A stretch of DNA of 64,000 bases, taken from positions 310,001-374,000 of the forward strand of contig NZ_FVZE01000002.1 of the NCBI RefSeq assembly GCF_900168325.1. The letters run 5' to 3'. The notes below the pieces were generated by a model, which made no database searches, was not told where the DNA came from, and saw only the letters and a program-made list of their open reading frames with translations. This DNA comes from Novosphingobium mathurense (GTDB lineage Bacteria; Pseudomonadota; Alphaproteobacteria; Sphingomonadales; Sphingomonadaceae). The number at the start of each line of letters is the position of its first letter. Within the stretch, counting starts at the first letter, position 1. This document shows, in pieces, positions 45,720 through 54,175 of this stretch. The position numbers and the translations under genes were made by a program.

Positions 45720-46563
45720 CCGCTATCGAGACGGCAAGCGCACGTCATCGACGTGTGAGCCGGCAAAGGTTCGGGCGTATTCATGCCCGAACTTTTCCCG
45801 TATGATTGGCCTGCGCAACGTGCTGGCACACGATTGCGGTCACGACTTCCAGTGCCCTGCTTGCCCTGCTGGAAAACTGCACCCGAATGGATCGGAGGGC
45901 TGCGGCAGGCACCGGCTTTCGCTGATTACGGTGACCCACTTCCCGCCGCAGTTCGAAGTTTTTCATCTGAGGCCCGTCAAGCTAGCTAGTCGCGTCCTCA
46001 TGACTACATTTCGTACCGGCTGAGCGCCTCCCTGCTTGAACGAGAGGTTCCGTGGGGCCTCGCTGTTGCCCCTGACGCTTGTCCGAAATCGCCACCGCAC
46101 CCTCCCGTGCGTGCTTGCTGGCCGCAATCAGGGCGCCTGACCGTCTATAGCAAGACAGCAGTGGACGAGAAGCCGCCCCCTGACCGTCCTGCCCGCCAGT
46201 TCGCAGGAACAAAGCCGCGGATTCGGCTCGAAAGACCAAGAGACATGACCGGTACAGGCAGGCCGAAAACGTGCTCCACCGGTGTTCGGAGAACGTCTGA
46301 GTGACTGAAGTGAGACTTGGCCGGATTTGCGACAACGGATGGGTTGCAGCAGGGTTACGGCCCGTAACAGAACCAAGGTCGGCACTGAAATCGGGACCTT
46401 GTCGATCCATGACGGTCCATTTTTGCGGCCAGAAGCCCCGAAGGCGCACGCACGTTCGCTCTTTGTCCGAACCGTTCGTAACTTGCCGCGCAAACCGGAT
46501 CTGCGAACCATCGGCAGCATTGGGCCGGTTACACCGCCCGCGCAGAAAGGGAGAAGCTGCGTC
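45720..46563. other. Intergenic region, 844 bases, before TonB receptor 2
   Basis: I see no gene here. One dyad is clear: GTTACGGCCCGTAAC (46354-46368), 195 bases before the receptor start. CCGGTACA occurs at 46249-46256. The frame of the receptor stays open upstream to 46327, but the product there is basic and not signal-like. Confidence 0.45.
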
Positions 46564-48603
46564 ATGAAGCTGCCAAGAACAAGCAGGCCGCGATGGAGGG
46601 GAGGGGCACTGCTCCTTGCCGGTGGCTTACTGTCGGAAGCGATTGCAGCCCCGGTACGCGCGGAGGACAGCCCGGTATCGGGCTTGCCCGTGATCATCGT
46701 GACGGCCCGGGGTGAGCACCGCATCGGTACTTCGGTTGCCGCCAGCGAGGGGGCAGTCGCCGGTGCAGACCTGGCGGATCGGCCTTTGCTGCGTCCGGCA
46801 GAACTTCTGGAAGCCGTTCCAGGAATGATAGCGACGCAGCATTCCGGTGGCGGCAAGGCGAACCAGTATTTCGTACGTGGTTTCAACCTGGACCACGGTA
46901 CGGACTTTTCGCTGCACATAGACGAAATGCCCATGAATCTGCGTACGCATGGTCATGGCCAGGGGTATCTCGACGTAGGGGGGCTGATTCCGGAATCCGT
47001 TGCGCGGATCGATTATCGCAAAGGTCCCTATCGGGCCGATGACGGTGATTTCGGATTTGTCGCTTCGGCGCGGATAACGACAAAGAGCCAGCTAGATCCC
47101 TTCGTTACCGCCGAAGCCGGCAGTTTCCAATATCGGCGCCTGGTTGGGGGGGGATCAATCCCGGTCGCTGGCGGGGACCTGCTCGCCATAGGCCAAGCCA
47201 AATTCAACGATGGGCCTTGGGCTCTGCCAGAGGATTTCAACAGCTATTCGGGGCTGCTGAAGTATGGGGTGGACGTGCCTTTCGGCAAGATCCAGTTGAG
47301 TGCCAACCTTTACAGTGCGCGGTGGAATCCCACCGAGCAAATTCCCGAACGCGCGATCGGAACATTGATCAAGGACGCTTATGGCACCCTTGATCCTTAC
47401 CTGAACGGGAGGACCGACCGGCAGACGTTCACGCTCAACATCGATGGGGCGGACGATTGGCGGCTGACACTCTGGGCGCAGCATTATAACTGGAGCCTTC
47501 TTTCCAACTTCACCTACTTTCTCGACGATCCCGTCAACGGGGATGAACTCCGACAGTACGAGAAGATGTGGGGCTATGGCGGCAGGATCGAAAAGCGATT
47601 TACTCTCGGCGATGGGCTCAGCCTGACTTTCGGGGCCGAAGGGCGAGCGGATGATATCTCCCAGGTCGGACTGGATCACACCATTCAAGGTGTGATCGAT
47701 TTTACCAGAAGCAGGTTCGCCGTGCAGGAAGATTCCGCGGCGCTCTATTCTGAAGTGCAATGGAAGCCAGTACCGGCGGTCATGATCGTCGGCGGCCTTC
47801 GCGGGGACTTCTATCGGTTCGAAACCAAGGCTCTGGCGGGGGCAGCCTGGAGCGGTGTGGTCAAGGATAGCATCTATTCACCGCGCATTGGAGCCAATGT
47901 CGAAGTAGCCGACGGCTTGGCGCTCTACGCGAACTACGGTCAGGGGTTTCACAGCAATGATGCCAGAGGCGTCACTGCGCCGACCGAACCTGCACCCGGT
48001 CTGGTCAAGGGCAACTTTCGCGAACTGGGCTTTCGGTTGGAACGTGGACGACTGGTGTTCACCGGTAACTACTGGTGGAGCCGGATTGCCAGCGAGTTGA
48101 TATATGTCGGCGATTCCGGAGCGGTTGAACCCAGCGGTGCCGGGCGTCGCCAGGGATACGAGCTTACCGCGTGGTGGAAGCTCAGCAACTGGCTGACGCT
48201 GGACGCGGTCTGGACTGCGGCGAAAGCCCGTTATGTGGATCTGCCGGCCGGTGCCAACTACATTCCCGGCGCATTGCGAAATGCCGGGGAGCTGGGCGTC
48301 GCCACGCATTTCAACCGCATCAACGCGTCGCTGCGCGTTCGGCATCTGGGGCCGCATGCCCTTACCGAGGATAACAGCGCCAAGGGCAGCGCCACCACAT
48401 TGCTCAATGCCAGGGTCGCCTTCACACCCGGCAAATGGGAGCTTTCGCTGGATCTGCTCAATGCCCTGAACAGCAAGGGGCACGATGTCGATTATTTCTA
48501 CACCACCCGACTTCCCGGCGAACCGGCGGAAGGGGTGGAAGGATATAACAGCAAGATTGCAGAACCGAGGCAGGTTAGGCTCGGCCTGAAACGCAGCTTT
48601 TGA
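46564..48603 (+). CDS. TonB-dependent outer-membrane receptor 2
   Basis: A 679-residue receptor starting at ATG 46564 with a signal peptide (GGALLLAGGLLSEAIAAPVRA) and AAAGGGAGAAG upstream. The plug has the family pattern FVRGFNLDHGTDFSLHIDE, NLRTHGHGQGYLDV and RIDYRKGPYRADDGDFG. This GFNLDHGTDF class is widespread in proteobacteria. The HGHG element in the plug could touch a metal, but that is speculation. The barrel ends RLGLKRSF. It is shorter than receptor 1 and of a different subgroup, so the two likely take different substrates or halves of one pathway. Confidence 0.9.
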   Translation: MKLPRTSRPRWRGGALLLAGGLLSEAIAAPVRAEDSPVSGLPVIIVTARGEHRIGTSVAASEGAVAGADLADRPLLRPAELLEAVPGMIATQHSGGGKANQYFVRGFNLDHGTDFSLHIDEMPMNLRTHGHGQGYLDVGGLIPESVARIDYRKGPYRADDGDFGFVASARITTKSQLDPFVTAEAGSFQYRRLVGGGSIPVAGGDLLAIGQAKFNDGPWALPEDFNSYSGLLKYGVDVPFGKIQLSANLYSARWNPTEQIPERAIGTLIKDAYGTLDPYLNGRTDRQTFTLNIDGADDWRLTLWAQHYNWSLLSNFTYFLDDPVNGDELRQYEKMWGYGGRIEKRFTLGDGLSLTFGAEGRADDISQVGLDHTIQGVIDFTRSRFAVQEDSAALYSEVQWKPVPAVMIVGGLRGDFYRFETKALAGAAWSGVVKDSIYSPRIGANVEVADGLALYANYGQGFHSNDARGVTAPTEPAPGLVKGNFRELGFRLERGRLVFTGNYWWSRIASELIYVGDSGAVEPSGAGRRQGYELTAWWKLSNWLTLDAVWTAAKARYVDLPAGANYIPGALRNAGELGVATHFNRINASLRVRHLGPHALTEDNSAKGSATTLLNARVAFTPGKWELSLDLLNALNSKGHDVDYFYTTRLPGEPAEGVEGYNSKIAEPRQVRLGLKRSF

Positions 48604-48653
48604 ACGGGCCGGCGACGGTCTTGTAATATATATAGAAAATTCAATAACTTAAT

Positions 48654-48687
48654 GGGAATGTCACCGCTTTGTAACAGTGTCATTCCC
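48654..48687. promoter_or_regulatory. Stem-loop between receptor 2 and the DUF6644 pair
   Basis: GGGAATG (48654-48660) and CATTCCC (48681-48687), with CAC/GTG pairing further in after one mismatch. It lies 50 bases past the receptor stop. No U-tract follows; it may terminate or process the transcript. Confidence 0.4.
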
Positions 48688-48704
48688 TGCGCTACACCGT
48701 CAGT

Positions 48705-48716
48705 TGTACCGGTACA
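48705..48716. promoter_or_regulatory. 12-bp palindrome TGTACCGGTACA
   Basis: Perfect dyad 109 bases before the first DUF6644 start codon. Half-sites TGTACCGG at 41112 and CCGGTACA at 46249 occur before other genes of this cluster. With a 64-kb window, two chance hits of an 8-mer are expected, so the link is weak. Confidence 0.35.
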
Positions 48717-48824
48717 GTACCGTTTCATAACTTGGATCGGATCGCCCCGCCTGTAGGGTCAATCCGAAGATTTCATCGAAAAACAGGGCCTGACCGCCAC
48801 TCATCCCAGAGAGGGGAAATAGCA

Positions 48825-49310
48825 ATGTCCATAACCGCATTCGGCGAATGGCTTTACGCCACTCCGGTCTCGACTGCGATCAGAGAAACGACGTGGATCA
48901 TCCCGAACATCCAGACGGTGCATATTCTTGCAATCGCCGTAGTGGTCGGATCCGCACTTCTAACCGAACTTCGCTTGGCGGGAGTTATCGCGACCGATCG
49001 CCCGGAGGCGGACGTGCTTCGCCGTTACCTGCCGTGGATGAAAGTTGCACTTGTCGTCCTGCTTCTGACGGGCACGGTACTGATCGTGGCCGAGCCAGGC
49101 CGTACCTTGGGTAACACCCTATTCTGGATCAAGATGGCGCTGGTTGCCGGTGCTAGCCTGGTCACCCTGAAGGCCCGCAAGTCACTTCTGCGGACCGGCG
49201 ATACGATGGCAGGCGAGGTTGTTCCGGAAGCTTCCAGGTCTCTGGCTTGGTTGATGGTGATCATTTGGTGTGCCGTGATCTTTTGCGGGCGTTTCATCGC
49301 CTACACCTGA
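48825..49310 (+). CDS. DUF6644-like integral membrane protein, copy 1
   Basis: A 161-residue protein with four hydrophobic segments: IIPNIQTVHILAIAVVVGSA, WMKVALVVLLLTGTVLIV, NTLFWIKMALVAGASLVTL and SLAWLMVIIWCAVIFCGRFI. The His in the first segment is kept in copy 2, at the same place (LHVLAIAIVFG), and could be a haem or quinone ligand; this is inference. The start at 48825 has GAGAGGGGAAAT upstream. A paralog follows after 54 bases. I assign it to DUF6644 from memory of that family's pattern. Confidence 0.75.
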   Translation: MSITAFGEWLYATPVSTAIRETTWIIPNIQTVHILAIAVVVGSALLTELRLAGVIATDRPEADVLRRYLPWMKVALVVLLLTGTVLIVAEPGRTLGNTLFWIKMALVAGASLVTLKARKSLLRTGDTMAGEVVPEASRSLAWLMVIIWCAVIFCGRFIAYT

Positions 49311-49364
49311 TCTTCATGTCCACGGCATCGGCCGCCTACCTCCATCCAATGGAAGATTTCAGCC

Positions 49365-49871
49365 ATGAATATAGAAACAGCGCTCCAGAAAATTAACGAT
49401 TTGCCGCTGTCCGCGGGTATCCGCGAAAACGCCAGCGCCTTTCCCCTCCTCGAATCGCTCCACGTATTGGCGATCGCGATCGTCTTCGGCACTATCCTGA
49501 TCGTCGATCTGCGGCTTTTCGGAGTGGCATCGCATCGCAGAAGTGCCCAACGCCTGACCGCTGAACTGTTGCCTTACACGTGGGTGGCGTTCGTCGTGGC
49601 AGCGATCACCGGAACGCTCATGTTCATGTCGAATCCGGTGTCCTACGCCAACAATACTCAGTTTCTCGTGAAGCTGGGCTTCATCGCGCTGGCCGGCCTG
49701 AACATGATCTGGTTCCATTCGACTGCGTACCGCAGGATTGCCGAATGGGACGAAGACATGCCGCCTCCGACTGCCGCGCGTATCTCCGGCGCCCTGTCGT
49801 TCATCCTCTGGACAACCGTGATATTCCTCGGCCGCTGGATCGGCTTCACGCTGGAGACGCTGTTCTTTTGA
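49365..49871 (+). CDS. DUF6644-like integral membrane protein, copy 2
   Basis: The 168-residue paralog of the gene before it: first helix LESLHVLAIAIVFGTILIVDLRLFG, then TWVAFVVAAITGTLMF, QFLVKLGFIALAGLNMIWFH and the last helix LSFILWTTVIFLGRWIGFTL. Conserved with copy 1 are the helix-1 His, an LRLxG turn, TGT in helix 2, and GR in the last helix. Two different copies side by side suggest a heterodimeric membrane unit, perhaps redox-active with the cytochrome c encoded upstream. No enzyme activity is known to me. Confidence 0.75.
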   Translation: MNIETALQKINDLPLSAGIRENASAFPLLESLHVLAIAIVFGTILIVDLRLFGVASHRRSAQRLTAELLPYTWVAFVVAAITGTLMFMSNPVSYANNTQFLVKLGFIALAGLNMIWFHSTAYRRIAEWDEDMPPPTAARISGALSFILWTTVIFLGRWIGFTLETLFF

Positions 49872-50594
49872 ACAGCGGCCCCCGCAGGCCGTGGAAGAAG
49901 GCGTATTCGACCACACCGAACGCCGGGCGGATCAGTCACTGTCATTCGACGCGCGAACCTTGATCGCCGAGTAGAATGAGATCCGCCCGCATTGGTCCTG
50001 ACCCGTCCCGTACCGAGTCAATGGCCCGGACATGAGTTTGGGGCTTGAGCAAGGCCTGGGTCCTGTATCGCGGCGACGTGAAGAGGATGACGTCCAAATC
50101 CTCCAATTCAGTAGCGCCGGTGAAGGCTCACGCTGAACGGGTAGCAAGGGGTATCGGCCGCGGGCCCCGGCGCTGCCTCACAAGATCAGGATCGTGCAGG
50201 ATGAACGGCGCGGCGATGACAGCATCGCCGCGCCGTATCGCATGGCAGGGGGTGTCCGCGGTAGAATCCTGATGTTTTGCTGCTGGCCGCACTTGCAATC
50301 CGCACTCCCGGTCCGACCGTCGTTCTGGAGACGATCCCGGCTGGAGGCTGGGCTTGCCGATCTAAGCGGTGCAGGGCGCGACTCTCGCGGCCATTGCCTC
50401 GGTGCCCGTCGACCAGGCGTGTTTGGTCTGACCGTGCCGGACCGTCTGTTTGAGCGGGTTTGTCACTATCGCAGACGATACGCGGTGCAAACGGGACTGT
50501 CGGATGACCTGGACTTGCCGCGCTTTTTGCTTTGACCGCAGGCCAGTGGGGACTGAACAGTCAGTCCCCACTGGTCAGGTCTGTTACTTGAGAC
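49872..50594. other. Intergenic region, 723 bases, with a 14-bp hairpin
   Basis: No gene recognised. CCAGTGGGGACTGA (50543-50556), loop ACAG, TCAGTCCCCACTGG (50561-50574) is a perfect stem-loop 21 bases past the stop of the minus-strand Rid gene and is its likely terminator, although the U-tract is poor. The rest shows no coding character; it may be the decayed boundary between two gene clusters. Confidence 0.5.
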
Positions 50595-50996
50595 TTACTT
50601 CGCGGCGCGCACCGCGATGGTGTCAATCTCAACCTTGTAACCATCGGCGGCAAGGCGGGGCACGAAAAGGAGGGTGGCGGCCGGTTTGATGTCGCCGAAT
50701 ACGGAATGGCGCGCAGCGCGGAGACGATCGGCCGGGATCGGTTCAGTTACATAAGTGGTGAGCTTGACGATATTCTGCGGGCCAAGGCCTTCCGCTTCAA
50801 GGATGGCAGCGATGGTCTTGATCGTTTGCAGGTACTGATCTTCGATGCTCTCCGGAAGGCTGCCGTCGGGGAGTTCGCCGACCTGGCCAGAAAGGAATAC
50901 CAGCTCAGCGTCAGCCGATACAGTCGCAACGTGGGAATAGGGTCCATAAGGCGGCGTAACCGTATCCGGGCTAGAAAATCTTACGAGTTGGGACAT
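50595..50996 (-). CDS. Rid/YjgF-family protein without the canonical arginine
   Basis: A 133-residue trimer-forming family member. Canonical RidA hydrolyses reactive enamine/imine intermediates and binds the substrate carboxylate through an Arg in the segment P-x-R-[ST]. Here that segment reads KPAATLLFVPRL, so the Arg is replaced by Ala; the end KVEIDTIAVRAAK is otherwise typical. It therefore belongs to a Rid subgroup whose activity is not known. The start is MSQLVRFSSPD at 50996. It is divergent from the amine-dehydrogenase-like gene across a 255-base promoter region, consistent with handling imines from that enzyme, which is inference. Confidence 0.88.
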   Translation of the reverse strand: MSQLVRFSSPDTVTPPYGPYSHVATVSADAELVFLSGQVGELPDGSLPESIEDQYLQTIKTIAAILEAEGLGPQNIVKLTTYVTEPIPADRLRAARHSVFGDIKPAATLLFVPRLAADGYKVEIDTIAVRAAK

Positions 50997-51046
50997 CACG
51001 TCTCTCCAAGGCTGACAGCGGGACAATCCCGCCAGATATCCATGGC

Positions 51047-51070
51047 AAGACTGTTTCATATTTGCAACCA
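51047..51070 (+). promoter_or_regulatory. Shared 24-bp promoter motif, copy 1
   Basis: AAGACTGTT-T-CATATTTG-CAACCA. It matches 20 of 24 positions of 62477-62500, in the lysR/aminotransferase divergent region. It lies 51-74 bases upstream of the Rid start and just before the -35 box of the dehydrogenase promoter. The 3' part CATATTTGCAAC also forms an imperfect dyad with GTTGCATTATG (51092-51102). Confidence 0.65.
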
Positions 51071-51080
51071 AGAATGCATA

Positions 51081-51110
51081 TTGACACCATTGTTGCATTA
51101 TGTATATAAT
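51081..51110 (+). promoter_or_regulatory. Consensus sigma70-type promoter of the amine-dehydrogenase operon
   Basis: TTGACA (51081-51086), an 18-base spacer, TATAAT (51105-51110): exact consensus hexamers, rare in this GC-rich DNA. The expected transcript start is near 51117, leaving a leader of about 135 bases before the TTG start codon. Confidence 0.75.
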
Positions 51111-51251
51111 TGGTCCGTAGCTGGCGTATATAATCCAGGCAGAATTGGATGACGGGAATGGCGAGGGCATTTTGCTCTCGTTTTGCCGTGTGGGGGCAAT
51201 TGTCGATTGGACCTGCATGGGAGCCCGCCAACCCAACTTTAGGAGGTGCAA

Positions 51252-53327
51252 TTGAACGGGTCCCGTTACGACATTTTGTTCGAACCAGTGCAGATTGGGC
51301 CGGTAACGGCCAAGAATCGCTTCTATCAAGTCCCGCACTGCAACGGCATGGGGCACCGGGCCCCGTCCGGCATGGCGGCCATGCGGCGCGTCAAGGCGGA
51401 AGGCGGCTGGGCAGTCGTGTGCACCGAAGTCTGCGAAATTCATCCCTCCGCCGACATTTCGCCGCACAACGAAGCGCGCCTGTGGGACGACCGGGACATC
51501 CCCGCCCTGGCGCGAGCGGCCGACGCCATTCACGAGTTTGACTCGCTTGCCGGTGTCGAGCTTGGCCATCACGGTTTTCGGGCGCAGAACCGGATTTCGC
51601 GCGAGATCCCGCTCGGGCCTTCGTCGCACACGGTTGTTTCCTATGATCCTGTCCAGTCGCGTGCGATGGACAAGGAAGACATCCGGAATCTGCGCCGGTG
51701 GCATGCCGCCGCAGCGCGCCGCGCGAAGCAGGCCGGGTTCGACCTTATCTATGTCTATGCTGCGCACGGCCTGACCACGCCGATGCAGTTCCTGTCGCGC
51801 CGATACAATCAGCGGACCGACGAATATGGCGGCTCGCTGGAGAACCGCGCGCGCCTTTTGCGCGAACTGATCGAGGAAACAAAGGACGCCGTCGGCGACA
51901 CCTGCGCTGTGCCGGTCCGCATCTGCGTCGACGAACTGGTCGGCCCGGCGGGACTGTGCTCGGACGGGGAAGGCCGGGATCTTATCGAGATGCTGGCGGA
52001 TCTTCCCGATCTCTGGGACGTGACGGTTGGCGACTGGTCCAATGACTCGCGGCCTTCGCGATTTGGCGAAGAGGCGGTGCACGAAGATTATGTCTCCTTC
52101 GTCAAGCAGGTCACCAGTAAGCCCGTCGTATCAGTCGGACGTTTCACGTCGCCTGACACGATGGTGTCGCAGGTACGTCGGGGTGTGCTCGACATGGTGG
52201 GCGCCGCCCGCCCGTCGATCGCGGATCCCTACCTTCCCAACAAGATCAAGGAAGGCAGGCTCGACGACATCCGCGAATGCATCGGTTGCAATATTTGCGC
52301 GGCTGCCGACAATACCTACACGCCGATCCGCTGCACGCAGAACCCGACCATGGGCGAAGAATGGCGGCGTAACTGGCATCCGGAACTGATCCCTGCGCGG
52401 GAAAGCCAGGATCGCGTTCTCGTCGTCGGCGCTGGCCCTGCCGGCCTGGAGTGTGCGGTCTCGCTGGGCAAGCGCGGCTACGAAGTCGCCCTGGCCGAAG
52501 CGACGACCGAACTGGGCGGGCGCGTGTTGCGTGAGCCCTTGCTGCCAGGTCTCTCTGCCTGGGGCCGCGTGCGCGACTATCGTCTCGGTCAGCTGCACCA
52601 GCTCGCCAATGTCGAGATCTATATGGACAGCCACATGTCCGCCGACGAAATCCTGGGTGCGGAATTCGATCGGGTCGTGCTTGCGACGGGCTCTTCATGG
52701 CGCCGCGACGGCGTTGCCCGTTATCACCGCACGCCGCTTGCAGGTCTCGATGAGAAGGCGATCTATACGCCGGATGACATCATGGCTGGCCGCATTCCCA
52801 CCGGACCGACCGTGGTTTTCGATGACGACCATTATTACATGGGCGGCGTCATTGCCGAGAAGTTGCGGGATCTGGGGCTTGATGTCACGCTGGTGACGCC
52901 GGCACCGGTCGTTTCGGGATGGACCGCAAATACGCTCGAGCAGCCGCGCATCCAGAAGCGGCTGCTGGACAAGGGCGTTACGATTGTGGCCAATCAGGGG
53001 CTTGTGGGCTTCAGCGATCAGGCCGCGAAGCTGGCATGTGCATTCACGGGGCGGGAGACGACCATCGAAGCGAATTCGGTGGTGATGGTGACCTCGCGAA
53101 CTTCGCATGATTCCGTCTACAATGCGCTTGCCGCAATGGGCGATCAGGTGCGCGATGCCGGCATTAAGTCCTTCTCGCGGATCGGTGACAGTCTGGCACC
53201 GGGCACGATTGCGGCGGCGGTCTTCAGCGGACACCGCTACGCGCGTGAATTCGAGAAGCCTGAAAGCGACGAAGTTCCGTTCCTGCGTGAAGTGTCCGAG
53301 CTTGGCCCCTGGTCGGCCCGGAACTGA
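51252..53327 (+). CDS. Trimethylamine-dehydrogenase-like iron-sulfur flavoprotein
   Basis: A 691-residue amine dehydrogenase homolog. Starting at TTG 51252, five bases after a perfect AGGAGG, residue numbers coincide with trimethylamine dehydrogenase (TMADH) up to about 230. Cys30 in RFYQVPHCNG corresponds to the cysteine that binds 6-S-cysteinyl FMN; Tyr169 and His172 (VYAAHG) and Asp265 with Trp262 (WSND) match the catalytic set. The 4Fe-4S cysteines are 343, 346, 349 and 361 (CIGCNIC...RC). The ADP-binding domain starts VLVVGAGPAGLE. Two pocket residues differ: Tyr60 is Val and Trp355 is Asp353. As I recall, histamine dehydrogenase has Asp there, so a primary or larger amine is more likely than trimethylamine. 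Probable acceptor is the ETF encoded just downstream. Other old-yellow-enzyme relatives (2,4-dienoyl-CoA reductase) lack Cys30. Confidence 0.88.
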   Translation: MNGSRYDILFEPVQIGPVTAKNRFYQVPHCNGMGHRAPSGMAAMRRVKAEGGWAVVCTEVCEIHPSADISPHNEARLWDDRDIPALARAADAIHEFDSLAGVELGHHGFRAQNRISREIPLGPSSHTVVSYDPVQSRAMDKEDIRNLRRWHAAAARRAKQAGFDLIYVYAAHGLTTPMQFLSRRYNQRTDEYGGSLENRARLLRELIEETKDAVGDTCAVPVRICVDELVGPAGLCSDGEGRDLIEMLADLPDLWDVTVGDWSNDSRPSRFGEEAVHEDYVSFVKQVTSKPVVSVGRFTSPDTMVSQVRRGVLDMVGAARPSIADPYLPNKIKEGRLDDIRECIGCNICAAADNTYTPIRCTQNPTMGEEWRRNWHPELIPARESQDRVLVVGAGPAGLECAVSLGKRGYEVALAEATTELGGRVLREPLLPGLSAWGRVRDYRLGQLHQLANVEIYMDSHMSADEILGAEFDRVVLATGSSWRRDGVARYHRTPLAGLDEKAIYTPDDIMAGRIPTGPTVVFDDDHYYMGGVIAEKLRDLGLDVTLVTPAPVVSGWTANTLEQPRIQKRLLDKGVTIVANQGLVGFSDQAAKLACAFTGRETTIEANSVVMVTSRTSHDSVYNALAAMGDQVRDAGIKSFSRIGDSLAPGTIAAAVFSGHRYAREFEKPESDEVPFLREVSELGPWSARN

Positions 53328-53399
53328 ATGTCGCAAGCCGCGCATGAATGCCATGCGCGGCTCGCGATACGGGATTACAATACACGAGGGATTAGTTCG

Positions 53400-54146
53400 A
53401 TGAAAATCATCGTCCCGGTAAAGCGGGTGATCGACTACAACGTGAAGCCGCGGGTGAAGTCCGACGGTACCGGCGTTGATCTTGCCAACGTCAAGATGAG
53501 CATGAACCCCTTCGACGAGATCGCTGTCGAGGAAGCCATTCGCCTGAAGGAAGCGGGCAAGGCGGAAGAGATCATTGCGGTCTCGGTCGGCCCGGCCAAG
53601 GCGCAGGAAACGCTGCGTACGGCGCTCGCCATGGGAGCGGACCGGGCGATTCTCGTCGAGACCGACGCGGAAGTCGAACCGCTGGCCGTTGCCAAGATCC
53701 TGAAAGCGATCGTCGCCGAGGAGAACCCCGGCCTTGTCATCCTCGGCAAGCAGGCCATCGACGACGACTCCAACCAGACCGGCCAGATGCTGGCCGCGCT
53801 GCTGGGCCGTCCGCAGGGCACTTTTGCCAGCAAGGTCGAGATCGACGGTGACAGCGTTGCCGTGACCCGCGAAGTCGACGGCGGTCTGGAGACCGTCAGG
53901 CTGGCGATGCCCGCGATCGTCACCACCGACCTGCGCCTGAACGAGCCGCGCTACGCTTCGCTGCCCAACATCATGAAGGCGAAGAAGAAGCCGCTCGACA
54001 GCAAGACGCCTGCCGACTTCGGCGTCGACATCGCTCCGCGTCTCAAGACCCTCAAGGTCTCCGAGCCGCCGGTGCGTCAGGCGGGCATCAAGGTGCCCGA
54101 CGTCGATGCCCTCGTTGCCAAGCTCAAGGAAATGGGCGTCGCCTGA
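53400..54146 (+). CDS. etfB: Electron transfer flavoprotein, beta subunit
   Basis: The 248-residue beta subunit binds AMP and forms the ETF heterodimer that takes electrons from flavin dehydrogenases and gives them to ETF-ubiquinone oxidoreductase. Visible: [57 protein letters not shown] and the ETF-beta signature [21 protein letters not shown]. The ATG at 53400 has CGAGGGA upstream. It follows the TMADH-like gene by 72 bases. Its sequence is close to housekeeping ETF, so it may serve beta-oxidation as well as the amine dehydrogenase. Confidence 0.96.
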   Translation: MKIIVPVKRVIDYNVKPRVKSDGTGVDLANVKMSMNPFDEIAVEEAIRLKEAGKAEEIIAVSVGPAKAQETLRTALAMGADRAILVETDAEVEPLAVAKILKAIVAEENPGLVILGKQAIDDDSNQTGQMLAALLGRPQGTFASKVEIDGDSVAVTREVDGGLETVRLAMPAIVTTDLRLNEPRYASLPNIMKAKKKPLDSKTPADFGVDIAPRLKTLKVSEPPVRQAGIKVPDVDALVAKLKEMGVA

Positions 54147-54175
54147 GGGCACGGCCGGGAAAGGATACAAGACTC

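Noticed and set aside
46327..46563. Upstream extension of TonB receptor 2
   Set aside because: The extra residues are basic and lack export features; a signal peptide with a ribosome site begins at 46564.
50194..50535. 113-codon plus-strand frame between the DUF6644 pair and rid
   Set aside because: No ribosome site, domain or coding bias; composition looks random.
51246..51251. GTG at 51246 as start of the amine-dehydrogenase-like gene
   Set aside because: The GTG overlaps the AGGAGG ribosome site; TTG at 51252 has correct spacing and places the flavin cysteine at residue 30.
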